A stretch of DNA of 64,000 nt from Betaproteobacteria bacterium SCN1 (GTDB lineage Bacteria > Pseudomonadota > Gammaproteobacteria > Burkholderiales > Thiobacillaceae): NCBI GenBank assembly GCA_008923315.1, contig WBSF01000007.1:340247-404246 (forward strand). The letters are read 5' to 3'. Below the pieces are notes generated by a model. The model did no database searches and was not told where the DNA came from. It worked only from the letters and a program-made list of their open reading frames with translations. Below, one piece after another: positions 43,004 to 52,382 of this stretch. Numbering within the stretch: position 1 is the stretch's first letter; each line of letters begins with the position of its first letter. The translations under genes and the position numbers were made by a program.

Positions 43004-43792
43004 ATGAAAAACGCAGCCTCCTCTATTCAGGTGCTCGACCGGGCCATGGCCCTGGTCAATCTGCTTGCCCGCGCACCCGGGCCGGCCTCGCTCTCGCGTC
43101 TGGCCGCCGATGCCGGACTCCACACCGCCAGCGCGCACCGCATCCTCGGCGCGCTCATGGCGCACGGTCTGGTCGAAAAAACTGGTGCGGGCGAATACGA
43201 TCTGGGCGTGCGCTGGCTGGAAGTGGGCAATCGCTTACGGGCGCGGCTCAACATCCGTCAGGTCGCCATGCCGCACATGCAGGCGCTGGCCGCGGCAACC
43301 GGCGAAACGGTCAATCTCATCGTGCGGCGCGGCGACGAAGCGGTCTACGTCGAGCGCGTGTCCGGCGGCCAGACCATGATCCAGGTCGTGCAGGTGGTCG
43401 GTGCGCATGCGCCGCTGCACGTCACGGCGGTCGGCAAGATATTCCTCGCCGAAGACAGCGCCTCCGGCGTGCTCGGCTATGCGCAGCGCACGCAGCTGCC
43501 GGCGTATACGCCGAACACCCTGACCACGCCGGAGGCGCTCGCTGCCGAGCTCGACGTTATTCGTCGCGAAGGTCTGGCGCACGACCGCGAGGAAGCCGAA
43601 CTCGGCGTGGCCTGTATCGGCGCGCCGATCCGCGACGCCGACGGCAAGCTGGTCGCGGGCCTGTCGATCTCGGCGCCGGCGGATCGCCACAAGCCGGTCT
43701 GGCCGGGATTGCTGAAAGAGGCGGCGGGCCGGATCGGGGCGGCGCTGGGCTACGCCGTCCGGCCCGTCGTCGAAAGCGGCACTGTCCGGTAG
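43004..43792 (+). CDS. IclR family transcriptional regulator
   Basis: A 262-residue regulator with an N-terminal winged helix-turn-helix (ASLSRLAADAGLHTASAHRI then LMAHGLVEK) and a C-terminal IclR effector-binding domain (TGETVNLIVRRGDEAVYVER, LHVTAVGKIFLAE, REEAELGVACIGAPI). The start at 43004 was chosen because family similarity begins just after it; an upstream in-frame codon lies within the operator region. It is divergent from the phosphoketolase operon and is very likely its regulator. The effector should be a catabolic intermediate of that pathway, which is inference. Confidence 0.92.
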   Translation: MKNAASSIQVLDRAMALVNLLARAPGPASLSRLAADAGLHTASAHRILGALMAHGLVEKTGAGEYDLGVRWLEVGNRLRARLNIRQVAMPHMQALAAATGETVNLIVRRGDEAVYVERVSGGQTMIQVVQVVGAHAPLHVTAVGKIFLAEDSASGVLGYAQRTQLPAYTPNTLTTPEALAAELDVIRREGLAHDREEAELGVACIGAPIRDADGKLVAGLSISAPADRHKPVWPGLLKEAAGRIGAALGYAVRPVVESGTVR

Positions 43793-43918
43793 ACGCCGCG
43801 CCCGACAGGCCCCCCACTTGCTGAGCCTGCCCGCAGTGCGTTGCCACGCACGCCGCATTCCGAACCGGCCCCGCCGCCGGCGCGAAAATTAGGGCCGACA
43901 GGCCGCTAGAATGACGGC

Positions 43919-44482
43919 ATGACGCTCGCCGCGCTGATCGCCCGTTATGGTCTGGCCGCCGTATTCTTCGGGGCGCTGCTTGAAGGCGAGACGCTGCTGG
44001 CCATCGCCGGCTACGCCGCGCACCGGGGCTATCTGGATTACGCCGCCGTGGTGCTTGTGGGGGCGGCGGGCGCAATACTCGGCGATCAGTTCTGGTTCTG
44101 GCTCGGCCGCCGCAAAGGCCGGGCGTTGCTGACGCGCCGGCCGATGCTCGCCGGCCGCATCGACCGGGCCCTGGCGCTGATCGAGCGCTATCCGAATGCG
44201 ATCCTGGGCGCGCAGCGCTTCGTCTGGGGCCTGCGCACGGCCCTGCCGCTGGCGGCCGGCCTGAGCCGGGTGGATGCCCGGCGCTTCGTCGCGCTGAACG
44301 TGCTGTCCGCCCTGCTGTGGGCGCCGCTGGTGGCCGGTGCCGGCTATCTGTCGGGGGCATTTGCGGCGCGTGTGGTCGATCGTCTGCACCGCTACGAACA
44401 CTGGGGGATCGCGGCGGTGCTGCTTGGCAGTGTGTTGTGGCATGCGGTCCGGCAGCTGCGGCGCCGACGGGCAAGCCAGTGA
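43919..44482 (+). CDS. DedA family membrane protein
   Basis: A 187-residue inner-membrane protein of the DedA/VTT family, implicated in envelope homeostasis and, in some members, undecaprenyl-phosphate or phospholipid flipping. The conserved N-terminal FFGALLEGETLLAIAGYAA carries the acidic residue of the family. The amphipathic stretch GAILGDQFWFWLGRRKGR and the arginine-containing motif RFVWGLRTALPLAAGLSR are diagnostic. Four to five hydrophobic segments are visible. Its stop overlaps the GTG start of the next gene. Confidence 0.93.
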   Translation: MTLAALIARYGLAAVFFGALLEGETLLAIAGYAAHRGYLDYAAVVLVGAAGAILGDQFWFWLGRRKGRALLTRRPMLAGRIDRALALIERYPNAILGAQRFVWGLRTALPLAAGLSRVDARRFVALNVLSALLWAPLVAGAGYLSGAFAARVVDRLHRYEHWGIAAVLLGSVLWHAVRQLRRRRASQ

Positions 44483-45147
44483 AATACCTGCGCCTGCATC
44501 CCCATCCGGCCCTGCATCCGCTGGCCCGCCTGCGGGCCTGGCATCGCGTGCTCGCGGCGGCGGCGGTCGGAACCATTGCCGCCCTGCTGTTGCCGGCCAC
44601 GCTCTGGGAAACCTGGCTGATGGCCGGCTGGCTCGCCGGCAGCCTGGCCTACCTGGGGATCGTCTGGATCGGGGTGGGCCGGCTCGATGCGGCGCATACC
44701 CGCCTGCTCGCCGGCAGTTACGATCCGGGAACCCGCGCACTCTATGCCGTGGTGGTGGCGGCCTGCTTCGCCAGCCTGGGCGGTGTGCTGCTGGTGACCG
44801 ATGCGGCGCGCGCGCTGGCCGGTCCGGCGCGCGGGCTGCATATCGCTCTCGCACTGGCCACGCTCGCCGCGACCTGGCTCCTGATCCAGACCGTGTTTAC
44901 CCTGCGTTACGCGCGCCGGTACTACACGGACGATGCCGGCGGGCTGGCGTTTCCCGGCGAGGCCGCCCCGACTTACATGGATTTTGCCTATTTCGCGGCC
45001 GTGATCGGCATGACTTCGCAGGTCTCGGACGTGGCGGTCGGCGCAGCACCCATGCGGCGTCTGGCGCTGGCGCATGGGCTGGTGTCCTTTGCCTTCAATC
45101 TGCTGGTGCTGGCGTTGACGCTCAATCTGGTGGCCAGCGCGCTTTGA
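44479..45147 (+). CDS. DUF1345 family membrane protein
   Basis: A 222-residue integral membrane protein with about five or six hydrophobic helices. The segments WLMAGWLAGSLAYL, FTLRYARRYY and PTYMDFAYFAAVIGMTSQVSD match the DUF1345 family, in which the YMDFAYFA region is strongly conserved. Function is unknown. It starts with GTG overlapping the DedA stop (GTGA), so it is coupled to DedA. Confidence 0.9.
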   Translation: MKYLRLHPHPALHPLARLRAWHRVLAAAAVGTIAALLLPATLWETWLMAGWLAGSLAYLGIVWIGVGRLDAAHTRLLAGSYDPGTRALYAVVVAACFASLGGVLLVTDAARALAGPARGLHIALALATLAATWLLIQTVFTLRYARRYYTDDAGGLAFPGEAAPTYMDFAYFAAVIGMTSQVSDVAVGAAPMRRLALAHGLVSFAFNLLVLALTLNLVASAL

Positions 45148-45250
45148 GACAGGTTGCGGACGCGGAAAGCACTTGCCTGGCGTGCGCGAGTTTGGCATCG
45201 TGCCGGCTCGACCAGGTCCGCCCGTCTTGGGAACCGACCCTGGCGCTGCC

Positions 45251-46279
45251 ATGGAGTCCGCGTTGACCGAGCCTCGCCCCGCCACCCGCTACGAAATCGC
45301 CGCCTGGCTGCTGATGGCGGCGGGCCTGATGCTCACGCCGCTGCTGCATCTGCTGCCGACCCTGCTGGCCGGCCTGCTGGTGGTGCAGCTCGTTCACCTG
45401 CTCGCGCCGCGCTTCGTCATTGGCCGGCTCGACCACGTCTGGTCCAAGGTGCTGGTGGTATCGCTGATCACGCTGGTGGTGCTGGGCGCGCTGGGCGGGC
45501 TCACCGCCGGCGCCATTCTTTATCTGCGCACCGAGGGCGGTCTGGCGGGCCTGCTGACCAAGATGGCGGAGATCATCGAAAATTCGCGCCAACTGCTGCC
45601 CGGCTGGGCGGCAGCCTGGCTGCCGCAGGGCGACGGTTCGATGATCCGTGCCAGTCTGGTCGAATGGCTGCGCGTGCATGCACTGGAAATCCGCCAGTTC
45701 GGCGGCGATGCCGGCCGCGCCCTGCTGCACGTGATCATCGGTTTCATCATCGGCAGTTTCGTCGCGCTGCGCGAAGCGCGCCAGCAGCACACCATGGCGC
45801 CGCTGGCGCGGGCGATGTGCGAACGCGTGCACCGGCTGGGCGAAGCCTTCCGCCGGGTGGTGTTCGCGCAGGTGCGCATTTCGGCCCTGAACGCGACGCT
45901 CACCGGCATCTATCTGATGATCGTGCTGCCGGCTTTCGGGGTCCATCTGCCGTTTACCAAGACCATGATTCTGGTGACCTTCATCGTCGGCCTGCTGCCG
46001 GTCCTGGGCAACCTGATTTCAAATACCGTCATCGTCGTCATCTCGCTGTCGCATTCGCTGCAGGTCGCGGCCGCTTCGCTGGCCTTCCTGGTGAGCATCC
46101 ACAAGCTCGAATATTTCGTGAATGCCCGTATCATCGGGGGCCAGATTCAGGCACGCGCCTGGGAACTGCTGATCGCCATGCTGGCGATGGAAGCGGCCTT
46201 CGGGGTGCAGGGCGTGATCGCCGCGCCGATCTACTACGCATACATCAAGAAGGAACTGTCGGACCGCGGCCTGATTTAG
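45251..46279 (+). CDS. AI-2E family transporter / permease
   Basis: A 342-residue membrane protein of the AI-2E/PerM family with paired N-terminal helices, a long helical soluble region (residues 90-190) and a C-terminal membrane cluster containing the signature GLLPVLGNLISNTVIV. It ends with GVQGVIAAPIYYAYIKKEL. Members export autoinducer-2, sodium or unknown solutes, and the substrate cannot be told here. I chose the ATG at 45251 because the 26 codons upstream are proline- and glycine-rich and unlike the family. The GcvR-like gene follows by 28 bases. Confidence 0.88.
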   Translation: MESALTEPRPATRYEIAAWLLMAAGLMLTPLLHLLPTLLAGLLVVQLVHLLAPRFVIGRLDHVWSKVLVVSLITLVVLGALGGLTAGAILYLRTEGGLAGLLTKMAEIIENSRQLLPGWAAAWLPQGDGSMIRASLVEWLRVHALEIRQFGGDAGRALLHVIIGFIIGSFVALREARQQHTMAPLARAMCERVHRLGEAFRRVVFAQVRISALNATLTGIYLMIVLPAFGVHLPFTKTMILVTFIVGLLPVLGNLISNTVIVVISLSHSLQVAAASLAFLVSIHKLEYFVNARIIGGQIQARAWELLIAMLAMEAAFGVQGVIAAPIYYAYIKKELSDRGLI

Positions 46280-46307
46280 CGTATTGCCAGATAGGAAAAA
46301 GAATTCA

Positions 46308-46844
46308 ATGTCGAACGAAACGGAATCCATCGTCCTGACCGCCAGCGGCGAGGACAAGATCGGCCTGGTCGAAGGGCTCACCCGCCGCATCGGCGAGTCC
46401 GGCTGCAATATCGAGGAATCGCGCATGGCCGCGCTGGCCGGACGTTTCGCGCTGCTGATGCGGGTGACCGGCAGCTGGGATGCGCTGGCCAAGCTGGAAT
46501 CGCGCCTGCCCGCCGTGGGCGAGGAATTCGGGCTCGCCATCGTGCAGCAGCGCACCCGTGCCGCCAAGATCGAAAAGCCGCTGATCCCCTATGTGGTCGA
46601 GGTTTCCGCGCTCGACCAGCCCGGCATCGTCAACAGTCTGGCCAATTTCTTCGCGCGGCTGCGCATCAACATCGAATCGCTCGACACCGACACCTACCCG
46701 GCGCCGCACACCGGCGCACCGATGTTCGCCGTGCGCATGACGCTGGGCATTCCGGCGGACGCACACATCGCCACCCTGCGCGGCGATTTCCTCGACTACT
46801 GCGACGACCACAACCTCGACGCGACCTTCGAGCCCGTACGCTGA
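46308..46844 (+). CDS. GcvR-like protein with two ACT domains
   Basis: A 178-residue protein with two tandem ACT domains. The first is about 8-85 (IVLTASGEDKIGLVEGLTRR, GCNIEESRMAALAGRFALLM) and the second 95-175 (YVVEVSALDQPGIVNSLANF, INIESLDTDTYPAPHTG). This is the layout of the glycine cleavage repressor GcvR, which acts by binding GcvA rather than DNA. No gcv genes are in the window. An AGGA Shine-Dalgarno precedes the ATG. It is probably cotranscribed with the small secreted protein that follows. Confidence 0.88.
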   Translation: MSNETESIVLTASGEDKIGLVEGLTRRIGESGCNIEESRMAALAGRFALLMRVTGSWDALAKLESRLPAVGEEFGLAIVQQRTRAAKIEKPLIPYVVEVSALDQPGIVNSLANFFARLRINIESLDTDTYPAPHTGAPMFAVRMTLGIPADAHIATLRGDFLDYCDDHNLDATFEPVR

Positions 46845-46858
46845 TTCCGGGAGCCTGC

Positions 46859-47311
46859 ATGCTGAAGCAAATCCTCGTACTCGCTGCGCTGGCCGCCGCT
46901 TTTGCGTCGCCGGTCCAGGCGGGCCCGTATGCCGACGATCTGTCGCGCTGCCTCGTCGAGAAGACCACGCCGGCCGACAAGAATGCGCTGATCCGCTGGG
47001 TGATCGCCGTTACGACCCTGCATCCCGCGGTGCAACCCATCGCCCGGGTGGAGGCCGAAGCGCGCGCCCGGGCCAATCAGGAAACCGCGCGCATCTTCGA
47101 ACGCCTGCTGACGCAGCAGTGCCTCGACCAGACGCGGCAGGCCGTGCGCTACGAAGGCGCGGCCGCGATCCAGGGCGGTTTCCAGACGCTGGGCCAGGTG
47201 GCGATGATGGAACTGTTCGCCGACCCCACCGTGGCCGCCGCGCTGGGCGAGCTGGACAAGGCGATCGACGTGCAAAAATTGCGCGAGGCGCTGCAGACGC
47301 CGGACAAATAG
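46859..47311 (+). CDS. small exported helical protein
   Basis: A 150-residue protein with a clear signal peptide (LVLAALAAAFASPVQAG, cleavage after about residue 21) and a helical mature domain with two cysteines (DLSRCLVEKTT and LTQQCLDQTRQAV) likely to be bridged in the periplasm. I do not recognise a named family. It starts 14 bases after the GcvR-like stop. Confidence 0.8.
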   Translation: MLKQILVLAALAAAFASPVQAGPYADDLSRCLVEKTTPADKNALIRWVIAVTTLHPAVQPIARVEAEARARANQETARIFERLLTQQCLDQTRQAVRYEGAAAIQGGFQTLGQVAMMELFADPTVAAALGELDKAIDVQKLREALQTPDK

Positions 47312-47325
47312 GGCGCTGCCGGTTT

Positions 47326-48297
47326 TCAGGGGCTCTGTACGTCGGTGCTGTCGAGTTCGATGTAAAACATCGGAATGACCTCGTCCTGCCGCACGGTCGC
47401 CGGCTGGCTGCGTTCCAGTGCGGCCTGCACGCGGGCCGCCTGGAGGGCGGGCCGGTCGAGCACTGCCGGATACAGGCGGCAGTGCTTCTCGATCGCGTCG
47501 GCCTGCCGGCAGGCCGCGGCTTCCAGCGCCGCCCGGGCCGGCGTATCGAGCTGATCCAGAAGCAGCAGCCAGGGCGCCTGCCAGGCATGGTAATCCTGCA
47601 CCAGCCGCGTGTGCGCGGCATCCATGCCGTGCGTCGCGATGTACAGTGGCGGAAAGGCCTCGGCGTCCAGTACGCGTCCCTTCAGGTGATCGCCGCCTTT
47701 CAGCGTGCGCAGGCCCAGGCCCGATCCGTCGTCGGAGCGGCGGAACCATTGCGCCGGCCCCGCGGCGAGCCCGTTGACGTAGCGCGTGAGATAGGTGCCG
47801 GCCGGCTCGTCCAGTCCGGCGACGGCGTGGCTGCGGAAATGTTCGCGTGCGGCGATGCCGGCACGCCAGTCGAGCGGCGGCCGGGTATCGGTCTCGCTGT
47901 CGTTGCGCACGCTGTGGATCAGTGCCAGCGGCCGGTCGTCGCGGTCGAGCAGCCACAGCTCGAAAGCGTCGCGGAACCTGAAGGGCAGGTCGTGGTGCAC
48001 GCGCAGCAGATGTTCGTAGACCACGGCGCCCATGTCTTCCAGCCGCTTGAAATCGTCCGACGGATACAGCGGGCCGCGCTTGAGGCCTTTTTCCGCCGAC
48101 CAGTGGCCGTAGCGGATGTCGGAAATCTGCGCACGCTTGCCGGCACGGCCCAGGCCGTCGAGCAGTGCGTCGTTGGCCACGTAGATATCCCATTCGACGC
48201 CGTCGGTCGTCACGGCCTCGGCGGAAGCGTAGCGGACGACATGCACCGTACCCCGGAAGGGATTGAGCAGGCGTTGGGCATAGCATTCGATCTGCAT
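47326..48297 (-). CDS. conserved hypothetical cytosolic protein
   Basis: A 323-residue protein without a signal peptide or membrane segment. It is a coherent, tryptophan- and aspartate-rich sequence (TTDGVEWDIYVAND, RYGHWSAEKGLKRGPLYP, LWLLDRDDRPLALIHS) that reads like a genuine conserved protein, but I do not recognise the family. It is ten bases downstream of the DUF502 gene on the same strand, so probably one transcript. It converges on the small exported protein gene. Confidence 0.78.
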   Translation of the reverse strand: MQIECYAQRLLNPFRGTVHVVRYASAEAVTTDGVEWDIYVANDALLDGLGRAGKRAQISDIRYGHWSAEKGLKRGPLYPSDDFKRLEDMGAVVYEHLLRVHHDLPFRFRDAFELWLLDRDDRPLALIHSVRNDSETDTRPPLDWRAGIAAREHFRSHAVAGLDEPAGTYLTRYVNGLAAGPAQWFRRSDDGSGLGLRTLKGGDHLKGRVLDAEAFPPLYIATHGMDAAHTRLVQDYHAWQAPWLLLLDQLDTPARAALEAAACRQADAIEKHCRLYPAVLDRPALQAARVQAALERSQPATVRQDEVIPMFYIELDSTDVQSP

Positions 48298-48306
48298 GGC
48301 TGAATT

Positions 48307-48903
48307 CTAGCGTCCGCCGTCTTCCGTGTTGCCCATCCAGGCGAACAGCGAAGCCCGCATTGCTTCTTCCACCGGCATGTCGATCACGCGGATCCATTCG
48401 CGCGGTACGAATACCGTATAGCCGCCGATCATGTAGCCCATCGGCAGATACACCGCCACGCGGTCGCCGCGCGTGAGGCCTTCGGGCAGGTCGTCCACCT
48501 GCTGGCGCGTGACCAGTCCGACCAGTTCGAAGGCCTGCCCCGGCGGCTTCAGCGCCACCACCGTCTGCCGCGCACCGGGTTTCTTCGGCGAGAAGAAATC
48601 GGCGAAATCCTTGAGCGAGGCGTAGATGTTCTTCACCACCGGCAGGTTGGTGAACGGCAGCTCCACCAGCAGGAACAGCCGCGCCGCGAAGGGCTGCGAC
48701 ACCAGAAAACCCAGCAACACGATGCCGGTCACGCCGAGCACCAGCCCCAGACCCGGCACGTAGGCTTCGCCGAGCAGCGGACGGGCGAGCTGCGCGGCGA
48801 ATCTTTCCATCCAGGTGAGGAAAAGATAGAGTAGGTAGACTGTGAGCCCCAGAGGCAGGGCCGTCAGCAGGCCGCGCAGGAAATACAGCGTGAGATGCTT
48901 CAT
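48307..48903 (-). CDS. DUF502 family membrane protein
   Basis: A 198-residue protein with two transmembrane helices (LRGLLTALPLGLTVYLLYLF and LGLVLGVTGIVLLGFLVS) followed by a soluble domain. The family signature is LPFTNLPVVKNIYASLKDFADFF, and the glycine-rich YLPMGYMIGGYTVFVPREW lies near the end. DUF502 proteins are widespread but uncharacterised. It is divergent from the DUF3365 gene with a 90-base spacer. Confidence 0.93.
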   Translation of the reverse strand: MKHLTLYFLRGLLTALPLGLTVYLLYLFLTWMERFAAQLARPLLGEAYVPGLGLVLGVTGIVLLGFLVSQPFAARLFLLVELPFTNLPVVKNIYASLKDFADFFSPKKPGARQTVVALKPPGQAFELVGLVTRQQVDDLPEGLTRGDRVAVYLPMGYMIGGYTVFVPREWIRVIDMPVEEAMRASLFAWMGNTEDGGR

Positions 48904-48993
48904 CGGCGAAAGTCTGGCGAAGACGGGGGATCACAGCATAGCAGGCGGGTTCGCGGGACTGGGATGCGCCTTTCCGGAACAACAGGAGGATGT

Positions 48994-49572
48994 ATGAACA
49001 ACAAGTTGATCGTGCTGGGTGCTGTACTGCTTGCCGCTGGCTGCGCCAGCGGCCCCACTGCCACGGAACAGGCGGCGATGGTCGACGACGCGCGCAAGGC
49101 GTCGGCGGCGCTGGCCCAGACGCTGGGCGGGGAACTGAAGAACGCCATGACGGAAAAGGGGCCCGAGGGTGCCATTTCCGTCTGCAAGACGCGCGCGCCC
49201 GAAATCGCCGCCGACGTGTCGAAACGGTTCGGCGTGAACGCCAAGCGCGTCAGCCCGAAGAACCGCAACCCCGCCGGCGTGCCCGACGCCTGGGAAGCCG
49301 AAGCGCAGGCCAGCCTGGAAAAACGGCTCGCCGCCGGCGAAAAGCCCGAGACGCTCGATACCTGGCAAATCGTCGCCACGCCGGCCGGCAAGACCTTCCG
49401 CTACGCCAAGGCGCTGCCGGCGCAGCCCCTGTGCCTGACCTGCCACGGCGATCCCGCGACGATGGCCGAAGGCGTGAAGGCGCGGCTCGCCGCCGATTAC
49501 CCGCTCGACAAGGCCACCGGCTACTCGGCCGGCATGGTGCGCGGCATCATCTCGATCAGCCGTCCGCTCTGA
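48994..49572 (+). CDS. DUF3365 (Tll0287-like) haem-binding lipoprotein
   Basis: A 192-residue exported protein. The N-terminus is a lipoprotein signal with lipobox LAAGC. The Tll0287-like domain follows, with ISVCKTRAPEIAADVSKRFG and RVSPKNRNPAGVPDAWE. It ends with one haem c site CLTCHGDP and the family phrase YSAGMVRGIISISRPL. Such domains are redox or gas-sensing modules; as a free lipoprotein it may carry electrons or sense redox in the periplasm. A strong AGGAGG Shine-Dalgarno precedes the ATG. Confidence 0.9.
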   Translation: MNNKLIVLGAVLLAAGCASGPTATEQAAMVDDARKASAALAQTLGGELKNAMTEKGPEGAISVCKTRAPEIAADVSKRFGVNAKRVSPKNRNPAGVPDAWEAEAQASLEKRLAAGEKPETLDTWQIVATPAGKTFRYAKALPAQPLCLTCHGDPATMAEGVKARLAADYPLDKATGYSAGMVRGIISISRPL

Positions 49573-49657
49573 GGACGTAAAAAAATCGGTCCGGGGGCTT
49601 CAGCCCGCCGGATCGCGGCCGATTCCTCTTTCTGAATGCCGTCGAAAGGGGAAAGTC

Positions 49658-51013
49658 GTGCTGAATCGTCTGGTGGGAATGTGGTCGGGTAATCGCGACA
49701 ACGCGGCGGCGCAGGTGGCCCGCGAGGGTCTGGCAAGAACCGATGCGCCGGTCGCTGCGGCGACGCCGGCGAAAAAGCCTTCGGTGATGCGCCGTGAAGC
49801 CATCCTCGGCCGCGACCAGAAGGTCGCCGGCTATACCTTCATGCTGCGGCGCGCGCCCGGCGACGAGGCCGACGCCGTGCTGCCCGACGTGCGGCGCCTG
49901 TACGACGAGACCCTGCTCGCCAACCTCCAGCGCATGGACATCGCGCGCCTGCTCGGCCAGCGTCAGGCCTTCGTGCCGATCGCGCTCGCCACCCTGCACC
50001 ACGCCCTGCTGGAGGACTGGCCCGCAGCCGGCACCGTCTGGCTGCTGAAGCTCGATGCGGACACCCAGCTCGAGGCTTCCCTGCTCGAGCGCATGGCCGA
50101 GCTCAAGGCGCGCGGCTTCGGCTTTGCCGTAGAGGCCGACGCTGCGATGCGCGCCGACCGGCAGGCGCTGCTCGAACAGGCCGACTACGTGCTGCTCGAC
50201 GCCGGCAGCGAGGACATCCCCGCCTTCACCGCGCAGATGTCGGCCATCGCCCGGCTGGCCGCCGGCAAGCGTTTCGTCGCCACCGGCGTGCAGACGCTCG
50301 AAGCCTTCCACATGTGCCACAAGCTCCAGTGCAGCCTGTTCATGGGCCCCTTCGTCACCCGCCGCGAAAAACTCGACGGGCCGGCCATGGGGCCGTCGCG
50401 CGCCAAGGTGCTCGACCTCATGAACCGCGTGCGTACCGGCGCCGAACTGCCCGACCTGGCCAAGCATTTCCAGCACGATCCCACGCTGTCGGTGCGCCTG
50501 CTGCGCTACGTCAACTCGCCCGGCATGGGCCTGATGAACAAGGTCGGCGGCATCGAGCAGGCGCTCATGGTCATGGGCATGGACAAGCTCTACCGCTGGC
50601 TCACCGTGGTGCTCTTCACCGGCGGCGACAAGCAGGAACTCGACCAGGCGCTGCTGGAAAACGCCATGGTGCGGGGCCGCGTCGCCGAGCAGCTCGCCGG
50701 TCGCGCGCTGTTCGCCAAGGCACGCGACGAAATCTTCGTCGCCGGCCTGTTTTCGCTGCTCGACGTGGTGATGCGCATGCCGATGGACAAGGTGCTCGCG
50801 CAGATTCCGCTGCCCGAGGAAATCACCGCCGCCATCCTGCGCCGCGAAGGCCCCTATGCGCCCTATCTGGCACTCGCCATCGCCTGCGAGCAGGACGACG
50901 CGGAGAGCCTGGAAGCCCAGGCAAAAGCGATCGGCCGCGACGTGTCCGACATCAACGCCGTGCACATGGATGCACTCCTGTGGGCGCAGGAGATGTCCGA
51001 AGCCGCATCCTGA
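49658..51013 (+). CDS. degenerate EAL plus HDOD domain signalling protein
   Basis: A 451-residue cytosolic protein of the YuxH type. Residues 45-240 fold like an EAL domain but the EAL/EVL glutamate motif and the downstream DDFG-type metal motifs are not visible, so it should not hydrolyse cyclic di-GMP. Residues 250-445 form an HDOD domain (LARYVNSP-like [20 protein letters not shown], then [17 protein letters not shown]). Such proteins act as binding platforms in motility or stress signalling. It starts with GTG after an AAGGGGA Shine-Dalgarno. Confidence 0.88.
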   Translation: MLNRLVGMWSGNRDNAAAQVAREGLARTDAPVAAATPAKKPSVMRREAILGRDQKVAGYTFMLRRAPGDEADAVLPDVRRLYDETLLANLQRMDIARLLGQRQAFVPIALATLHHALLEDWPAAGTVWLLKLDADTQLEASLLERMAELKARGFGFAVEADAAMRADRQALLEQADYVLLDAGSEDIPAFTAQMSAIARLAAGKRFVATGVQTLEAFHMCHKLQCSLFMGPFVTRREKLDGPAMGPSRAKVLDLMNRVRTGAELPDLAKHFQHDPTLSVRLLRYVNSPGMGLMNKVGGIEQALMVMGMDKLYRWLTVVLFTGGDKQELDQALLENAMVRGRVAEQLAGRALFAKARDEIFVAGLFSLLDVVMRMPMDKVLAQIPLPEEITAAILRREGPYAPYLALAIACEQDDAESLEAQAKAIGRDVSDINAVHMDALLWAQEMSEAAS

Positions 51014-51050
51014 CCGGGCGATTCCCCTGCCGATCTGGGATGATGGCGGC

Positions 51051-51305
51051 ATGTCCGCCCCACCCTGGTTCGTTTACCTGCTGCGCTGCGCCGACGGCAC
51101 GCTCTACGCCGGTATCACCACCAATCTCGACCGCCGCCTCGCCGCGCACAATGCCGGCGCCGGCGCGCGCTACACGCGCGCGCGGCGGCCGGTCGAGCTG
51201 ATCCACGCCGAACCCGCCGCCGACCGCGCGGCAGCCAGCCGCCGCGAAGCGGCACTCAAGAAACTGCCGCGCGCCGCCAAGCTCGCGCTCGCCGGCCAGT
51301 CCTAG
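51051..51305 (+). CDS. GIY-YIG nuclease superfamily protein (UPF0213/YhbQ-like)
   Basis: An 84-residue single-domain protein. [20 protein letters not shown] carries the GIY-YIG core (VYLL...LYAGIT), followed by [20 protein letters not shown] and the later [18 protein letters not shown] helix typical of the UPF0213 group. Members have weak DNA endonuclease activity in some reports. It ends two bases past the convergent radical SAM stop, so the two genes overlap tail to tail. Confidence 0.9.
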   Translation: MSAPPWFVYLLRCADGTLYAGITTNLDRRLAAHNAGAGARYTRARRPVELIHAEPAADRAAASRREAALKKLPRAAKLALAGQS

Positions 51306-52378
51306 AACAGATCGAGCTGTCCGCCGAGACGCGGCGGCCGGAAGCGGCTGCAATCCGCTGTGAAATCGCGTGTCGCGTTCAAACCGTGCCGCCGGCAGGC
51401 CAGACGGAAGCGGTCGGCGAGAAAGCGCGCGTAGGTACCGCGGCCCCTCTGGCGTACGCCGAAATCCGATTCGTAGTCACGGCCGCCGCGCAGCTCGCGT
51501 ACACGGCTCATCACGTGCGCCGCCTTCAGCGGGTAGTGCGTCTCCAGCCAGTCCACGAAGAGAGTGCGCACTTCCAGCGGCAGACGCAGCAGCACATACC
51601 CCGCCCCGGTTGCGCCGGCCCCGGCGGCCGCGGCGAGGATGGCTTCCATTTCCGGATCGGTGAGCACCGGCACGACAGGTGCGACCAGCACGCCGGTGGG
51701 GATGCCGGCCGCGTTCAGGCGGCAGATCGTTTCGATGCGCCGTTGCGGTGCTGCCGCGCGCGGCTCCATGCGGCGCGCGAGTTCGCGGTCGAGCGTCGTC
51801 ACGGACAGCATGACGTGGGCCAGACCGTCGCGCGCCAGATCGGCGAGCAGATCGATATCGCGTTCGATCAGCGCACCCTTGGTCACGATGGACACCGGGT
51901 GCCGGCATTCGGTCATCAGTTCCAGCACCTGCCGCGTGATGCGCCATGTGCGTTCGATGGGCTGGTAGGGGTCGGTGTTCGTGCCCATCGCCAGTGTCGA
52001 GCAGCGATAGCCCGGTTTCGCCAGCGCCGTACGCAGCAGTGCCGCCGCGCGCGGTTTTGCCAGCAGTTTCGTCTCGAAGTCCAGACCGGGCGACAGATCC
52101 AGATAGGCGTGCGTCGGCCGCGCGAAGCAGTAGATACAGCCGTGTTCGCAGCCACGGTAGGCGTTGAGCGACTGCGTGAAGGGGACGTCAGGCGAATCGT
52201 TGTGCGACAGGATGCTGCGGCTGGGATCGACGCGGACTTCCGTGACGATCTGCGTGGGCGGCGGTTCGGCAGGCGTCCAGCCGTCGTCCGCCGTCTCGCG
52301 CTGCCGGTCGCGGTAGCGGTTACCGGGATTGTCGCCCGTGCCGCGGCCGCGCGGCGTGGAAGCTGCCGTGTCGGCCAT
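51302..52378 (-). CDS. PA0069-family radical SAM protein (SplB-like)
   Basis: A 358-residue radical SAM enzyme. The cluster-binding motif is CEHGCIYC (Cys77, Cys81, Cys84), with the lead-in [10 protein letters not shown]. Further family phrases are [32 protein letters not shown] and [13 protein letters not shown]. It is related to spore photoproduct lyase, but this family is found in non-sporulating bacteria and the substrate is unknown. The N-terminal 45 residues are polar and probably disordered. It lies downstream of the patatin gene on the same strand. Confidence 0.92.
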   Translation of the reverse strand: MADTAASTPRGRGTGDNPGNRYRDRQRETADDGWTPAEPPPTQIVTEVRVDPSRSILSHNDSPDVPFTQSLNAYRGCEHGCIYCFARPTHAYLDLSPGLDFETKLLAKPRAAALLRTALAKPGYRCSTLAMGTNTDPYQPIERTWRITRQVLELMTECRHPVSIVTKGALIERDIDLLADLARDGLAHVMLSVTTLDRELARRMEPRAAAPQRRIETICRLNAAGIPTGVLVAPVVPVLTDPEMEAILAAAAGAGATGAGYVLLRLPLEVRTLFVDWLETHYPLKAAHVMSRVRELRGGRDYESDFGVRQRGRGTYARFLADRFRLACRRHGLNATRDFTADCSRFRPPRLGGQLDLF

Positions 52379-52382
52379 GGTC

